A stretch of 18,616 bases of DNA from Methylophilaceae bacterium. GTDB taxonomy: Bacteria > Pseudomonadota > Gammaproteobacteria > Burkholderiales > Methylophilaceae. Under the pieces are notes generated by a model, which searched no databases, was not told the origin of the DNA, and saw only the letters and a program-made list of their open reading frames with translations. The stretch is from NCBI GenBank assembly GCA_025362115.1, contig JANYIK010000171.1, positions 1 through 18,616 on the forward strand. The letters are read 5' to 3'. A program made the translations under genes and the position numbers. Below are positions 7,634-15,289 of the stretch, piece by piece (within the stretch, counting starts at the first letter, position 1; the number at the start of each line of letters is the position of its first letter).

Positions 7634-8236
7634 TTACCATCTTTGATCTGCTTTAGTATCCAGCAATGGCCGCAATTTTTCAGCAATTGCCTCGCGTGCC
7701 CTGAAAATCCGCGAACGCACCGTACCTATCGGGCAATTCATCAAATCGGCAATTTCCTCATAGCTTAAGCCCTCAATTTCACGCAGAGTAATCGCTGTCT
7801 TTAGCTCCTTTGGCAAGGCTTCCATCGCATTATTCACCGTTTGGGCAATCTGTTTGCCCATGAGTTCAGTTTCTGGCGTGTCTTGTGTGCGTAGCTCGTT
7901 GGCATCTTCAAAGTTTTCCGCGTCTTCTATCTCAACTTCGTTGGATAATCTCGGTCTTCTGCCCATCGCCACCAAATGATTTTTGGCCGTGTTAATGCCG
8001 ATGCGATACAGCCAAGTATAAAAAGCGCTGTCGCCGCGAAAGTTGGGTAAGGCGCGATAAGCCTTGATGAAAGCCTCTTGCACCACGTCTTCCACTTCGG
8101 CCTGGTCGCGTATCATGCGGCCTAGTAGGCGACCCAATTTACGCTGGTATTTTTCTACCAGTAGCGTAAATGCACGCTGATCGCCGCGTTGTACCCGCTC
8201 AACCAACTGTTGGTCTATTTCGCGCTCGCCGGTCAA
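7634..8236 (-). CDS. rpoE: RNA polymerase sigma-E factor (ECF sigma24)
   Basis: 200 residues, strongly like enterobacterial RpoE. Region 2 has DQAEVEDVVQEAFIKAYRAL and FRGDSAFYTWLYRIGINTAKN, with GRRPR after it. Region 4 has LPKELKTAITLREIEGLSYE followed by EIADLMNCPIGTVRSRIFRA, the helix-turn-helix for the -35 element. It directs transcription of envelope-stress genes. The start is a TTG codon at 8236 (MTGEREIDQQLVERV), matching the family N-terminus; no ATG fits, and AGGGAG lies eight bases upstream. First gene of rpoE-rseA-rseB-rseC-degP and divergent from nadB, as in many beta- and gammaproteobacteria. Autoregulation is usual in the family; I see no convincing sigmaE promoter here. Confidence 0.97.
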   Translation of the reverse strand: MTGEREIDQQLVERVQRGDQRAFTLLVEKYQRKLGRLLGRMIRDQAEVEDVVQEAFIKAYRALPNFRGDSAFYTWLYRIGINTAKNHLVAMGRRPRLSNEVEIEDAENFEDANELRTQDTPETELMGKQIAQTVNNAMEALPKELKTAITLREIEGLSYEEIADLMNCPIGTVRSRIFRAREAIAEKLRPLLDTKADQRW

Positions 8237-8331
8237 CGACGCTTCTCCCTTTTGTTTGTTAGCCTTATTTTAGCATCTCAAGCGCTATACTCCAGTTAAA
8301 GACAAAGTTAAACTGACGTTAGTTCACCCTG
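8237..8331. promoter_or_regulatory. Divergent rpoE / nadB promoter region
   Basis: A 95-base A/T-rich spacer. For rpoE (minus strand) a weak sigma70-type pair is TTTAAC (8307-8312) and TATAGC (8284-8289) with 17-base spacing. On the plus strand TATACT (8286-8291) could serve nadB, but no matching -35 is seen. A TGAACTA...GTCTTT arrangement farther from rpoE only weakly resembles the sigmaE consensus. The rpoE Shine-Dalgarno AGGGAG is at 8245-8250. Confidence 0.3.
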
Positions 8332-9960
8332 ATGGAAACTCCCTTGCACAAATACGACGTGTTAATCATAGGCAGCGGCTTGGCAGGTCTCAGCTTGGCC
8401 TTGCAACTAGCTCCTGAGCGCAAGGTTTGCCTGGTAACCAAGCACGAGCTGAATGACAGCTCCAGCAGCTGGGCACAAGGTGGCATCGCCGCAGTGCTGG
8501 CGGAAGGCGATTCGGTAGAGGAACATATTCAGGATACGCTTGCCGCCGGAGCAGGACTGTGCGACCCGGAAGTCACACGCCACGTGGTTGAGCACAGCCG
8601 TGAAACCGTGGAATGGCTTATCAATCAAGGTGTAGCTTTCACCCGCGAGATCGACGACAGCGGCTACCATTTGACACAGGAAGGTGGTCACAGCCACCGC
8701 CGCGTCATCCACGCCGCAGATGCTACCGGACATGCGGTACAGGAAACGCTGGCGGATAAGGTACGCCAGCACCCCAACATCACGCTGCTAGAACACCACG
8801 TCGCGGTGGACATCATCAGCGCCAAAAAGATAGGTCGTCGCAGCAACCGCTGTTTGGGCGCTTATGTGCTGAACCGCAACACCGGCAAGGTCATCACGCT
8901 GGGTGCGCCCAACACTGTATTAGCCACTGGTGGCGCAGGCAAAGTATATTTGTACACCACTAACCCCGACGTAGCCACCGGTGATGGCGTAGCCATGGGC
9001 TGGCGTGCCGGTTGCCGCGTCGCCAATATGGAGATGGTGCAGTTCCATCCCACCTGCCTTTATCATCCGCGCGCCAAGTCATTCCTGATTTCAGAAGTGT
9101 TACGCGGCGAAGGCGGTTTGCTCAAATTGCCAGATGGCACACGCTTTATGCCTTCACACGATGCACGCGCTGAACTCGCCCCGCGCGACGTAGTGGCACG
9201 GGCCATAGATTTTGAGATGAAAAAGCGCGGTATTGATTGCGTTTACTTGGATATTTCGCACAAGCCTGCCGACTTTATTCTGTCACACTTCCCCACCATC
9301 TATCGGCGCTGCTTTGAGTTAGGTATAGACATCACCAAACAGCCGATTCCTGTCGTACCTGCCGCACATTACAGCTGCGGTGGCTTGATGACAGACGAGC
9401 AAGGTCGCACCGATATTCCGCATCTGTATGCCATAGGTGAAACGGCCTGCACCGGCTTACATGGTGCCAACCGACTCGCCTCCAATTCCCTGCTGGAATG
9501 CCTGGTATTCGCCAAATCCGCCGCGCTGGACATCCCCAGCCGCAGCACGACGGATTGCCCAGAACTCCCTGACTGGGACGAAAGTCGCGTCACCGATGCA
9601 GATGAGGAAATCGTCATTACTCACAACTGGATGGAGTTACGGCGTTTCATGTGGAACTACGTCGGTATTGTCCGCACCAATAAACGCTTGGCGCGGGCCA
9701 TGCACCGTATTACCCTGCTACGCGACGAAGTACAAGAATTCTACAAAAACTTCCGCGTCAATGCAGATTTGATCGAGTTGCGTAATTTGCTGCAAGTAGC
9801 CGAGCTGATAGTGAGAAGCGCAATGGAACGCCACGAGAGCCGCGGCCTACACTACAGCAAAGACTACCCGAACATGCTACCTGATGCCGTTCCCACCGTG
9901 CTTGAACCCTCAAACTATACGAGTCTTCTAGACCAAGCGAACGTACAGGAAGGTCAGTGA
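8332..9960 (+). CDS. nadB: L-aspartate oxidase
   Basis: First step of de novo NAD synthesis: FAD-dependent oxidation of L-aspartate to iminoaspartate, passed to quinolinate synthase. 542 residues, normal for NadB. The FAD fold begins with YDVLIIGSGLAGLSLALQL (about 8-26), and SSSWAQGGIAAVL (about 44-56) is the flavin-binding signature of the succinate dehydrogenase/NadB family. The active-site region has EGGHSHRRVIHAADATG, and the substrate-domain motifs PAAHYSCGGL and YAIGETACTGLHGANRLASN follow. The C-terminal helical domain carries the NadB-like MHRITLLRDEV and ESRGLHYSKDYP. ATG start. Divergent from rpoE. Its TGA stop overlaps the GTG of a small downstream ORF by three bases. Confidence 0.97.
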   Translation: METPLHKYDVLIIGSGLAGLSLALQLAPERKVCLVTKHELNDSSSSWAQGGIAAVLAEGDSVEEHIQDTLAAGAGLCDPEVTRHVVEHSRETVEWLINQGVAFTREIDDSGYHLTQEGGHSHRRVIHAADATGHAVQETLADKVRQHPNITLLEHHVAVDIISAKKIGRRSNRCLGAYVLNRNTGKVITLGAPNTVLATGGAGKVYLYTTNPDVATGDGVAMGWRAGCRVANMEMVQFHPTCLYHPRAKSFLISEVLRGEGGLLKLPDGTRFMPSHDARAELAPRDVVARAIDFEMKKRGIDCVYLDISHKPADFILSHFPTIYRRCFELGIDITKQPIPVVPAAHYSCGGLMTDEQGRTDIPHLYAIGETACTGLHGANRLASNSLLECLVFAKSAALDIPSRSTTDCPELPDWDESRVTDADEEIVITHNWMELRRFMWNYVGIVRTNKRLARAMHRITLLRDEVQEFYKNFRVNADLIELRNLLQVAELIVRSAMERHESRGLHYSKDYPNMLPDAVPTVLEPSNYTSLLDQANVQEGQ

Positions 9961-10046
9961 GGTTTAGATTCCGTTTTATCGGCCTTTTCAGTGCGCTATT
10001 GTTTGTGTTATGTATCGTGTCGGTGGTGATGTACGTGACCATATAG
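9957..10046 (+). CDS. Candidate 29-residue single-pass membrane peptide coupled to nadB
   Basis: GTG at 9957-9959 overlaps the nadB TGA as GTGA, and AGGA at 9947-9950 lies six bases upstream. The peptide begins MRFRFRFIGLFS, with alternating Arg and Phe, and continues as a hydrophobic stretch of about 20 residues (ALLFVLCIVSVVMYVTI) to a TAG stop at 10044-10046. This is what a small inner-membrane protein looks like: positive-inside N-terminus and one transmembrane helix. The bidirectional terminator follows 14 bases later, so the ORF fills the transcript end neatly. I do not recognise a family. It could be chance, but the good ribosome-binding site, stop-start overlap and composition together favour a real gene. 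Confidence 0.5.
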   Translation: MRFRFRFIGLFSALLFVLCIVSVVMYVTI

Positions 10047-10060
10047 AAAGCCAGACCAAC

Positions 10061-10095
10061 AAAGAAAAAGCCCCGCAATGCGAGGCTTTCTCTTT
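10061..10095. terminator. Bidirectional intrinsic terminator between nadB unit and fliE
   Basis: Left arm 10061-10076 (aaagaaaaagccccgc) pairs with right arm 10080-10095 around the loop AAT, with two mismatches in 16 positions. The outer bases are A-rich on the left and T-rich on the right, so a T-tract follows the GC stem on either strand. It sits between two convergent units, nadB plus the small ORF (+) and fliE (-), and can stop both. Confidence 0.85.
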
Positions 10096-10117
10096 TATCT
10101 TAATTATTAGCCGAACA

Positions 10118-10435
10118 CTACACTTGCATATTCATCACGTCTTGGTAAGCCGCTGTCAGCTTGTTACGCACCTGCACCATGGTTTGGAAGGACAGGCTAG
10201 CTTTTTGCAACGATACCATTACTTCTTGCACATTAACGCCAGGCTTGCCCAATTGAAAGTCTTCGGCTTGTGTGCCCGCATGGTTTTGCACGGTACGCAC
10301 ATGTTCTATCGCGCCTTGGAGTGCAGTGGCAAAATCTGCCGTCCCGGCAACCGGTTGCGGCTGACTTTTGCCAGCAGCCGCTGCCGCGGTGGCGGTAAGT
10401 TGACTGAGTAACTGGTCTATACCTGTTGTATTCAT
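10118..10435 (-). CDS. fliE: Flagellar hook-basal body complex protein FliE
   Basis: 105 residues, the usual size. FliE is the adaptor between the MS ring and the proximal rod and is exported by the flagellar type III system. The C-terminal half carries the family pattern: NVQEVMVSLQKASLSFQTMV (about 69-88) followed by QVRNKLTAAYQDVMNMQV to the end. The N-terminal half is polar and Ala/Gln-rich, as is typical. ATG at 10435 with only a modest purine leader (GCGAGAAA). It lies 91 bases after fleR on the same strand, and that gap holds a sigma54 promoter. No fliF follows it; the next gene downstream is convergent nadB, so fliE stands apart from the rest of any fliEFGHIJ set. Confidence 0.95.
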   Translation of the reverse strand: MNTTGIDQLLSQLTATAAAAAGKSQPQPVAGTADFATALQGAIEHVRTVQNHAGTQAEDFQLGKPGVNVQEVMVSLQKASLSFQTMVQVRNKLTAAYQDVMNMQV

Positions 10436-10499
10436 TACGTTTCTCGCTAATTACATGACAAATTATACAACTTGATTAAATTCTTTTCAGGGTTATATA

Positions 10500-10515
10500 A
10501 GCAATTCCCGTTCCA
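10500..10515 (-). promoter_or_regulatory. Sigma54 (RpoN) promoter for fliE
   Basis: The minus strand reads TGGAACGGGAATTGCT, against the consensus TGGCACG-N4-TTGCW: one mismatch in the conserved bases, with exactly ten bases between the -24 GG (10513-10514) and the -12 GC (10501-10502). The transcript start would fall near 10490, about 55 bases upstream of the fliE ATG. It is just downstream of fleR, which encodes an RpoN-dependent activator, so FleR is the obvious regulator. The upstream activator binding site would lie inside the fleR coding end; I did not find one by eye. Confidence 0.85.
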
Positions 10516-10526
10516 ACTTTTAATCC

Positions 10527-11855
10527 TCAAGTGCCTTCACGGTAATGCTGCAATTTATGTCGCAAAGTCCGCTCACTCATACCCAGTTTCTGAGCGGCCA
10601 GTTTACGCGAACCATTGACCGATGCCAAGATGTTCATGATATGCGCCTTTTCAAGTGATTTCAATGCGTTGGCAGGATTCTCTGTCACTTTTACCTCGTC
10701 TGTCATGGTCACCGTAGCGACAACATTGGGCAAATGCAGATGTTCCGGTGCAACCAAGTCGCCCGTTGCCAAGATCACCGCGCGCTGCACGACGTTCTCC
10801 ATCTCACGCGCGTTGCCTGGCCAAGTGTAACCCAGCAAGGCCTGTTCAGCCCCGGCAGAAAATTGCATGCCGCTGCGTCCCATGCTACTAGCCATTTCTG
10901 CCAAAAAGTGACGCGCTAACGGCAAAATATCTTGTAAGCGCTCTCGTAGAGGGGCGATATGCAGCGGAAATACATTCAAGCGATAGTACAGATCTTCACG
11001 GAAGTGACTTTTTGCCACCTCCACTTTCATGTCACGGTTGGAAGTGGCGAGTATTCTTACGTCCAGAGATATTGCCTTATTGCCGCCAACACGTTCCACT
11101 TCGCGCTCTTGTAGCACGCGCAACAATTTAGCTTGCAGTGACAATGGCATTTCGGAGATTTCATCCAACAAAAGGGTGCCGCCTTGCGCTTGTTCAAACT
11201 TGCCAGCTTGCGCCTGTACCGCGCCAGTAAATGCACCTTTTTCGTAACCAAACATGGTGGCTTCCAGCAAGTTGTCAGGTATCGCAGCACAATTAACCGC
11301 AACAAAGGGCTTGTCGGCACGTGACGAATGCTCGTGGATAAATCTTGCCAATACTTCCTTGCCGGTGCCGGATTCACCGGTAATCATCACCGTGGCTGGC
11401 GTATCGGCCACTTTCAGTGCCATACCATAAAGCGCACTGGTAGCAGGGTCGTCTATCACCGCAGAGGAACGATGACTGGCTACGGTGGTGGCTGGCAGCA
11501 TCCATTGCGCCACCCGCGCCAGCAAATCTTCCACCTCGAAAGGCTTCGCCAGATAGTCACAAGCGCCTTCGCGCATTGCTTCTACGGCTTGGGCAATAAC
11601 TCCATAGGCTGTCATCAATAGCACTGGTACATTCGGCCAGTGCGACTTGATCTCGTGCAGCAACAGCAACCCGCTCATATTAGGCATCTGCACGTCGGTA
11701 ATCACCAATCCCACCGCCTGATTTTTTAATAACTCCAGCGCCTGCACGCCGTCATTAGCGGTCAATACGGTATAGCGCGACAGCTTCAGCGTGTCGGTAA
11801 GTGCCTCGCGCAGGCTGGCGTCGTCTTCAACAATGAGTATGGGTAACGGTTTCAT
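10527..11855 (-). CDS. fleR: Flagellar sigma54-dependent response regulator FleR/FlrC
   Basis: 442-residue NtrC-type activator. The receiver domain (about 1-118) has acidic Glu10/Asp11/Asp12, phospho-acceptor Asp54 (VITDVQMP), Thr82 and Lys104. The AAA+ domain (about 140-365) has Walker A GESGTGKE (160-167), the RpoN-contacting GAFTGA loop (207-212), Walker B TLLLDEI (about 227-233) and LREDLYYRLNVFP-type sensor sequence (here FREDLYYRLNVFP). A Fis-type helix-turn-helix ends the protein (SRKLAAQKLGMSERTLRHKL). With FleS it forms the two-component pair that switches on middle flagellar genes through RpoN in polar flagellates. Its ATG overlaps the fleS TGA (ATGA, 11855-11852), implying coupled translation. 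The sigma54 promoter downstream of it is a likely target. Confidence 0.93.
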   Translation of the reverse strand: MKPLPILIVEDDASLREALTDTLKLSRYTVLTANDGVQALELLKNQAVGLVITDVQMPNMSGLLLLHEIKSHWPNVPVLLMTAYGVIAQAVEAMREGACDYLAKPFEVEDLLARVAQWMLPATTVASHRSSAVIDDPATSALYGMALKVADTPATVMITGESGTGKEVLARFIHEHSSRADKPFVAVNCAAIPDNLLEATMFGYEKGAFTGAVQAQAGKFEQAQGGTLLLDEISEMPLSLQAKLLRVLQEREVERVGGNKAISLDVRILATSNRDMKVEVAKSHFREDLYYRLNVFPLHIAPLRERLQDILPLARHFLAEMASSMGRSGMQFSAGAEQALLGYTWPGNAREMENVVQRAVILATGDLVAPEHLHLPNVVATVTMTDEVKVTENPANALKSLEKAHIMNILASVNGSRKLAAQKLGMSERTLRHKLQHYREGT

Positions 11856-13018
11856 AGTATGAGTTTGCTGGGAAGGCGCAGACTAAAGGTGCTACCCGCG
11901 CCAAGTTTGGATTGTACCGTAACATCGCCGCCATGAATCTGCGCCACTTCGCGCACGATAGCCAAACCCAATCCGGTGCCCTCGTTGCGCGTGGTGAAAA
12001 ATGGCTCAAACAGACGCTCCAATATTTCCGGTGCGATACCGCGACCATTATCAACCACCTTGAATGACATTTGATTCAAGGCTTGCGGCTCGACCGTCAG
12101 CATAACCTTGCCACCCTTCTCGCATGCCTGCATGGCGTTGGCTAACAGATTGGTGAGCGCACCAGCCAGCGCCTCGCGGCTACCCAACACGCTCAAACCC
12201 ACGCTCTTGTCTTGAATTACAAATTTCACCTTTCGCTCCGCCATCTGCGGCTCCATTACTTGCTGCACTTCCGCTACCAAATTGCTCACCAGTATGTTTT
12301 CTTGCGCGTTTCTGCCACCCTTCACAAACACCAACATGTCTTTAATCAGTGCTTCTAAATGGCGCAAACGCCCCAACGCTTTATCAGTAAAGCGTGCGCG
12401 TTCTTCTTCTGCCAAATTGGTGTCGCGCAGATTTGAGGTGTAAAGCAAAGCGGTGGCCAGAGGCGTGCGCAATTGATGCGCCAAAGCTGCCGCCATCTCG
12501 CCCATCGCTGACAAGCGCTTATGACGCTGTAACTGGGCTTCCATGGCGTGCGCTTCGGTAATATCTTGCAACAGCAAAATCACACCACCACTGCCTTCAC
12601 GTGCGCTTCTGGAAATACTCACGCGACGCTCATCACCTGCCAGTTCCCATTCACCCAAGGTAAGTGTCGGCTTTAGTGCACGATTCTGTACTCCCAGCCA
12701 AGTCTGGCTGACCAGCGGCGACCCTAGAAGGTGTGTCGCTACCGGATTTACCTCTTCCACCACACCCTCCGCATCCAACACTACTACGCCGCCCGGCAAA
12801 GCCTCCAGCAACTGGCTCAAGCGCTGCGATAGCGCCTCTTTTTCCTCAAACTGACGACGTAATTCACCGTTGGCCACCGCCAATTCTTGCGTCAAACTTT
12901 CCGCTTTAACTTGCAAATCGGCGTAAGCGTTGGTTAACTGCTCGGAAACCTCGTTAAACAAGGCAAATGCCTGTTGCAATTCTTGCGGTGTTGAGGGAGT
13001 GGATGGGGAATTCTGCAT
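11852..13018 (-). CDS. fleS: Flagellar sensor histidine kinase FleS/FlrB
   Basis: 388 residues with no transmembrane segment or signal peptide, so a cytosolic kinase as in FlrB/FleS. An N-terminal coiled-coil-like helix (about 12-70, NEVSEQLTNAYADLQ) leads into a PAS domain (about 70-155, ALPGGVVVLDAEG to ILLLQDITE). The dimerisation/phosphorylation domain has H181 in ALAHQLRTPLA. The ATPase domain follows with the N box (NLLANAMQA), G1 (DNGRGIAPE), F box (FEPFFTTR) and G2 (GTGLGLAIVREV). It would autophosphorylate and pass phosphate to FleR Asp54. The ATG at 13018 has a poor Shine-Dalgarno, and other starts were not better. It is divergent from the chemoreceptor gene over 94 bases. The cytosolic signal, assembly-state sensing in related systems, is not visible here. 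Confidence 0.92.
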   Translation of the reverse strand: MQNSPSTPSTPQELQQAFALFNEVSEQLTNAYADLQVKAESLTQELAVANGELRRQFEEKEALSQRLSQLLEALPGGVVVLDAEGVVEEVNPVATHLLGSPLVSQTWLGVQNRALKPTLTLGEWELAGDERRVSISRSAREGSGGVILLLQDITEAHAMEAQLQRHKRLSAMGEMAAALAHQLRTPLATALLYTSNLRDTNLAEEERARFTDKALGRLRHLEALIKDMLVFVKGGRNAQENILVSNLVAEVQQVMEPQMAERKVKFVIQDKSVGLSVLGSREALAGALTNLLANAMQACEKGGKVMLTVEPQALNQMSFKVVDNGRGIAPEILERLFEPFFTTRNEGTGLGLAIVREVAQIHGGDVTVQSKLGAGSTFSLRLPSKLIL

Positions 13019-13112
13019 CGTGAATTAAAAGTTAGCTCTACAAATTTGCACTAGTCTCAAGTATAGTTGCAAGCAGCAATTTGTTTCCATTCATTTTTAA
13101 GGATACCGAACC

Positions 13113-14243
13113 GTGCTGGGATTTGGTCATGCAAAACAACTGGAAGAAGAATTACGTTCACAGATTGCTAGTCTGGAGAAGAATAAGGCACAGCTACAGT
13201 CAGAAAATGCCGCTTTAAGGGCTCAGCATGAGGATAGCCTCCAGCAAACCGCTAGCTTGAATTCCAAGCTGGACATGCATCAACGCATTGTCCAGAATGC
13301 GCTTTCCCTGAATAGCTCTCTGTCCGAATTCCAGAAATCCTTGTTCAGCCTTGCGGTTCGCATGAAAGGTGATGAGACCAACGCCGTGAAAGCAGCGGAG
13401 ACCTCTGAAACCAGCAGGATATCTCTTGAGCAAATCTCCCATAATCTGCACAGTATGTCCTTGAGTACCCAAGAGACAGCCGCCAATGCTGCGAGTCTTA
13501 AACAACATGCGGAACAAATCGGCAGCATAGTCAAAACCATCAAAGAAATCGCAGATCAGACCAATCTGCTATCGCTAAATGCATCCATCGAAGCGGCGCG
13601 AGCAGGAGAACAAGGTCGCGGATTTGCAGTAGTGGCGGATGAAGTCCGTAAGTTAGCAGATCGCACCGGTAAAGCCTCCACCGAGATTGCAGACTTGGTC
13701 AACAGCATTCAGCATGAGACATCGCTGGCAGAGTCGCAAATGATTACCCACTCAAGCGATGCGGGTCGCTTCAGCCAAGACGGATTGGTTGCCACCAGCT
13801 CGATGGAATCTCTGCGCGAAATTGCGCGCGGCCTTGAAGCATCCATCGCGGCAAGCTCACTACGCGGGATTATCGAGGTATTCAAAATGGAACACCCTGC
13901 CCTTAAATACGACGTGTACCGGGTAATCATGGGCATCATCAACATTGCGGATTACGAGATGCCCTCACACACTGACAGCCGCTTTGGCAGGTGGTATTAC
14001 GCAGGGCGAGGCCGCGCATGTTTTTCTCATCTGGATGGGTTCAAAGCAGTTGAGACGCCGCACGTTGACGTTTATCAGCATGGGAGGGCAGCACTCGACA
14101 ACTTCCATGAAGGAAAGATGGAGCAGACTCTGACTGAGCTAGAGCAAATGGAAACGGCCAGCATACAAGTTCTGGCCTGCTTGGAGAGAATTGCTGTGAG
14201 TGGCGAAAATGACCATTCACAGTTAGGTAAAGACAGTGCATAA
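13113..14243 (+). CDS. Soluble methyl-accepting chemotaxis protein with degenerate CZB domain
   Basis: 376 residues, no membrane helix. An N-terminal coiled coil (about 5-60) precedes the MCP signalling hairpin, whose tip is unmistakable (IADQTNLLSLNASIEAARAG, then EQGRGFAVVADEVRKLA; about 146-182). It ends in a chemoreceptor zinc-binding (CZB) domain at about 250-335: His261 (HPALKYDVYR), then HTDSRFGRWYY, then PHVDVYQHG. In CZB domains zinc is normally held by His, Cys, His and His. Here the Cys position before RFG is Ser289 and the last His position is Tyr321; His317 is kept and His323 is two residues on. Zinc binding may be lost or altered. GTG start with AAGGA nine bases upstream. It is the first gene of the chemotaxis cluster and divergent from fleS. 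Confidence 0.9.
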   Translation: MLGFGHAKQLEEELRSQIASLEKNKAQLQSENAALRAQHEDSLQQTASLNSKLDMHQRIVQNALSLNSSLSEFQKSLFSLAVRMKGDETNAVKAAETSETSRISLEQISHNLHSMSLSTQETAANAASLKQHAEQIGSIVKTIKEIADQTNLLSLNASIEAARAGEQGRGFAVVADEVRKLADRTGKASTEIADLVNSIQHETSLAESQMITHSSDAGRFSQDGLVATSSMESLREIARGLEASIAASSLRGIIEVFKMEHPALKYDVYRVIMGIINIADYEMPSHTDSRFGRWYYAGRGRACFSHLDGFKAVETPHVDVYQHGRAALDNFHEGKMEQTLTELEQMETASIQVLACLERIAVSGENDHSQLGKDSA

Positions 14244-14307
14244 TGGGGATTGCGTCCTTTACCAAGTAACAACTCAAGGCCTAAAATAAAGCGCGACGGA
14301 GTACCAG

Positions 14308-15261
14308 ATGTCAGAACTACTAAAACGCATTGATGCTCGCACCAAGCTAGCCGGCTCAAACAAGCTGGAAATGCTGCTGTTTTCATTAGGCAAAGACGAG
14401 CGTACAGGACGCGAAGAAACGTTTGGCATCAATGTATTCAAGGTGCGTGAGGTGATGCGTATCCCCGAAATCACCCATGCCCCTGACATGCCGCCTTCAG
14501 TCGAAGGCATGGTGAGCTTGCGTGGTGCTCTGGTGCCTGTGGTAGACCTTATCAAATACGTAGGGCTGCAAAACCCTAAGCCACCAGAGATCATGGTGGT
14601 GACCGAATACAATGGTCGCACTCAAGGCTTTTTGGTGGAAAGTGTGGACACCATCCTGCGTATAGACTGGTCTGCCATGAAGGTGCCTCCAGATATGCTC
14701 ACGATGCAAATGGGTGGCTTAATTACTGCCGTAACTGAGCTCAAAGATGGCCGCATCGTGATGATGATGGACGTGGAAAAGATACTGGCTGAAACCTCAG
14801 GCTATGCAGATGAGGCGGCGCTAGCCTCGCTCAAGCCACTGTCAGTAGAAAACCGTACTATTTTCTTTGCTGACGATTCCATGGTGGCACGCAAACAAAT
14901 TCAAAAGACGCTAGATGCCTTGGGCGTGAAATACGTGTTCTCAACCAATGGCAAAGAGGCTTGGGAAGAACTGTTGAAAATCGCCAGTCGTGCTGATGTG
15001 TTAAATCAGAGAGTTTATGATTTCATCCAGCTGGTGCTAACCGACGTGGAAATGCCAGAAATGGATGGCTACGTGCTCACCCGTAATATCAAAGGCGACC
15101 CACGCTTTGCTGGCATTCCCGTCATCATGCACTCATCGCTCTCCAGCGATGCCAATGCCCAACTAGGTAAATCGGTGGGTGTAGACGATTATGTGCCTAA
15201 GTTTGAACCACACAAACTGGCTGGGGTGTTGAGCCGTTTGTTAGTGGCAGAGCCACAATAG
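14308..15261 (+). CDS. cheV: Chemotaxis adaptor CheV (CheW-REC), first copy
   Basis: 317 residues. An N-terminal CheW-like domain (about 12-165: GINVFKVREVMRIPE, VEGMVSLRGALVPVVDL, GFLVESVD) couples CheA to receptors. It is joined to a C-terminal receiver domain (about 184-312) with acidic Asp189/Asp190, phospho-acceptor Asp246 (LTDVEMPEMDGYVL), Ser276 or Ser277 in MHSSLSS and Lys298 (VPKFEP). Phosphorylation of such receivers by CheA is thought to tune adaptation or drain phosphate. ATG preceded by GGAG. An eight-residue insert (KDERTGRE) after FSLG in the CheW domain is absent from the second copy. It starts 64 bases after the chemoreceptor gene and lies 28 bases before the next cheV. Confidence 0.95.
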   Translation: MSELLKRIDARTKLAGSNKLEMLLFSLGKDERTGREETFGINVFKVREVMRIPEITHAPDMPPSVEGMVSLRGALVPVVDLIKYVGLQNPKPPEIMVVTEYNGRTQGFLVESVDTILRIDWSAMKVPPDMLTMQMGGLITAVTELKDGRIVMMMDVEKILAETSGYADEAALASLKPLSVENRTIFFADDSMVARKQIQKTLDALGVKYVFSTNGKEAWEELLKIASRADVLNQRVYDFIQLVLTDVEMPEMDGYVLTRNIKGDPRFAGIPVIMHSSLSSDANAQLGKSVGVDDYVPKFEPHKLAGVLSRLLVAEPQ

Positions 15262-15289
15262 CAGCAACCGTTGATGAGGATGACTGACT

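Noticed and set aside
7599..7640. Longer rseA start at 7640 overlapping rpoE
   Set aside because: The ATG at 7598 has AGGAG at proper spacing and begins at the conserved family N-terminus.
8300..8331. Possible sigmaE autoregulatory promoter for rpoE (TGAACTA ... GTCTTT)
   Set aside because: Both boxes fit the GGAACTT / TCTGA consensus poorly; autoregulation is plausible from the family but not shown by this sequence.
10010..10411. 133-codon plus-strand ORF opposite fliE
   Set aside because: It crosses the bidirectional terminator, lies antisense to a clear FliE and shows no family features.
13075..13100. Sigma54-like sequence (minus strand TGGAAACAAATTGCT) upstream of fleS
   Set aside because: The spacing between GG and GC is nine bases instead of ten, and the -24 box matches poorly; sigma54 promoters tolerate no spacing change.
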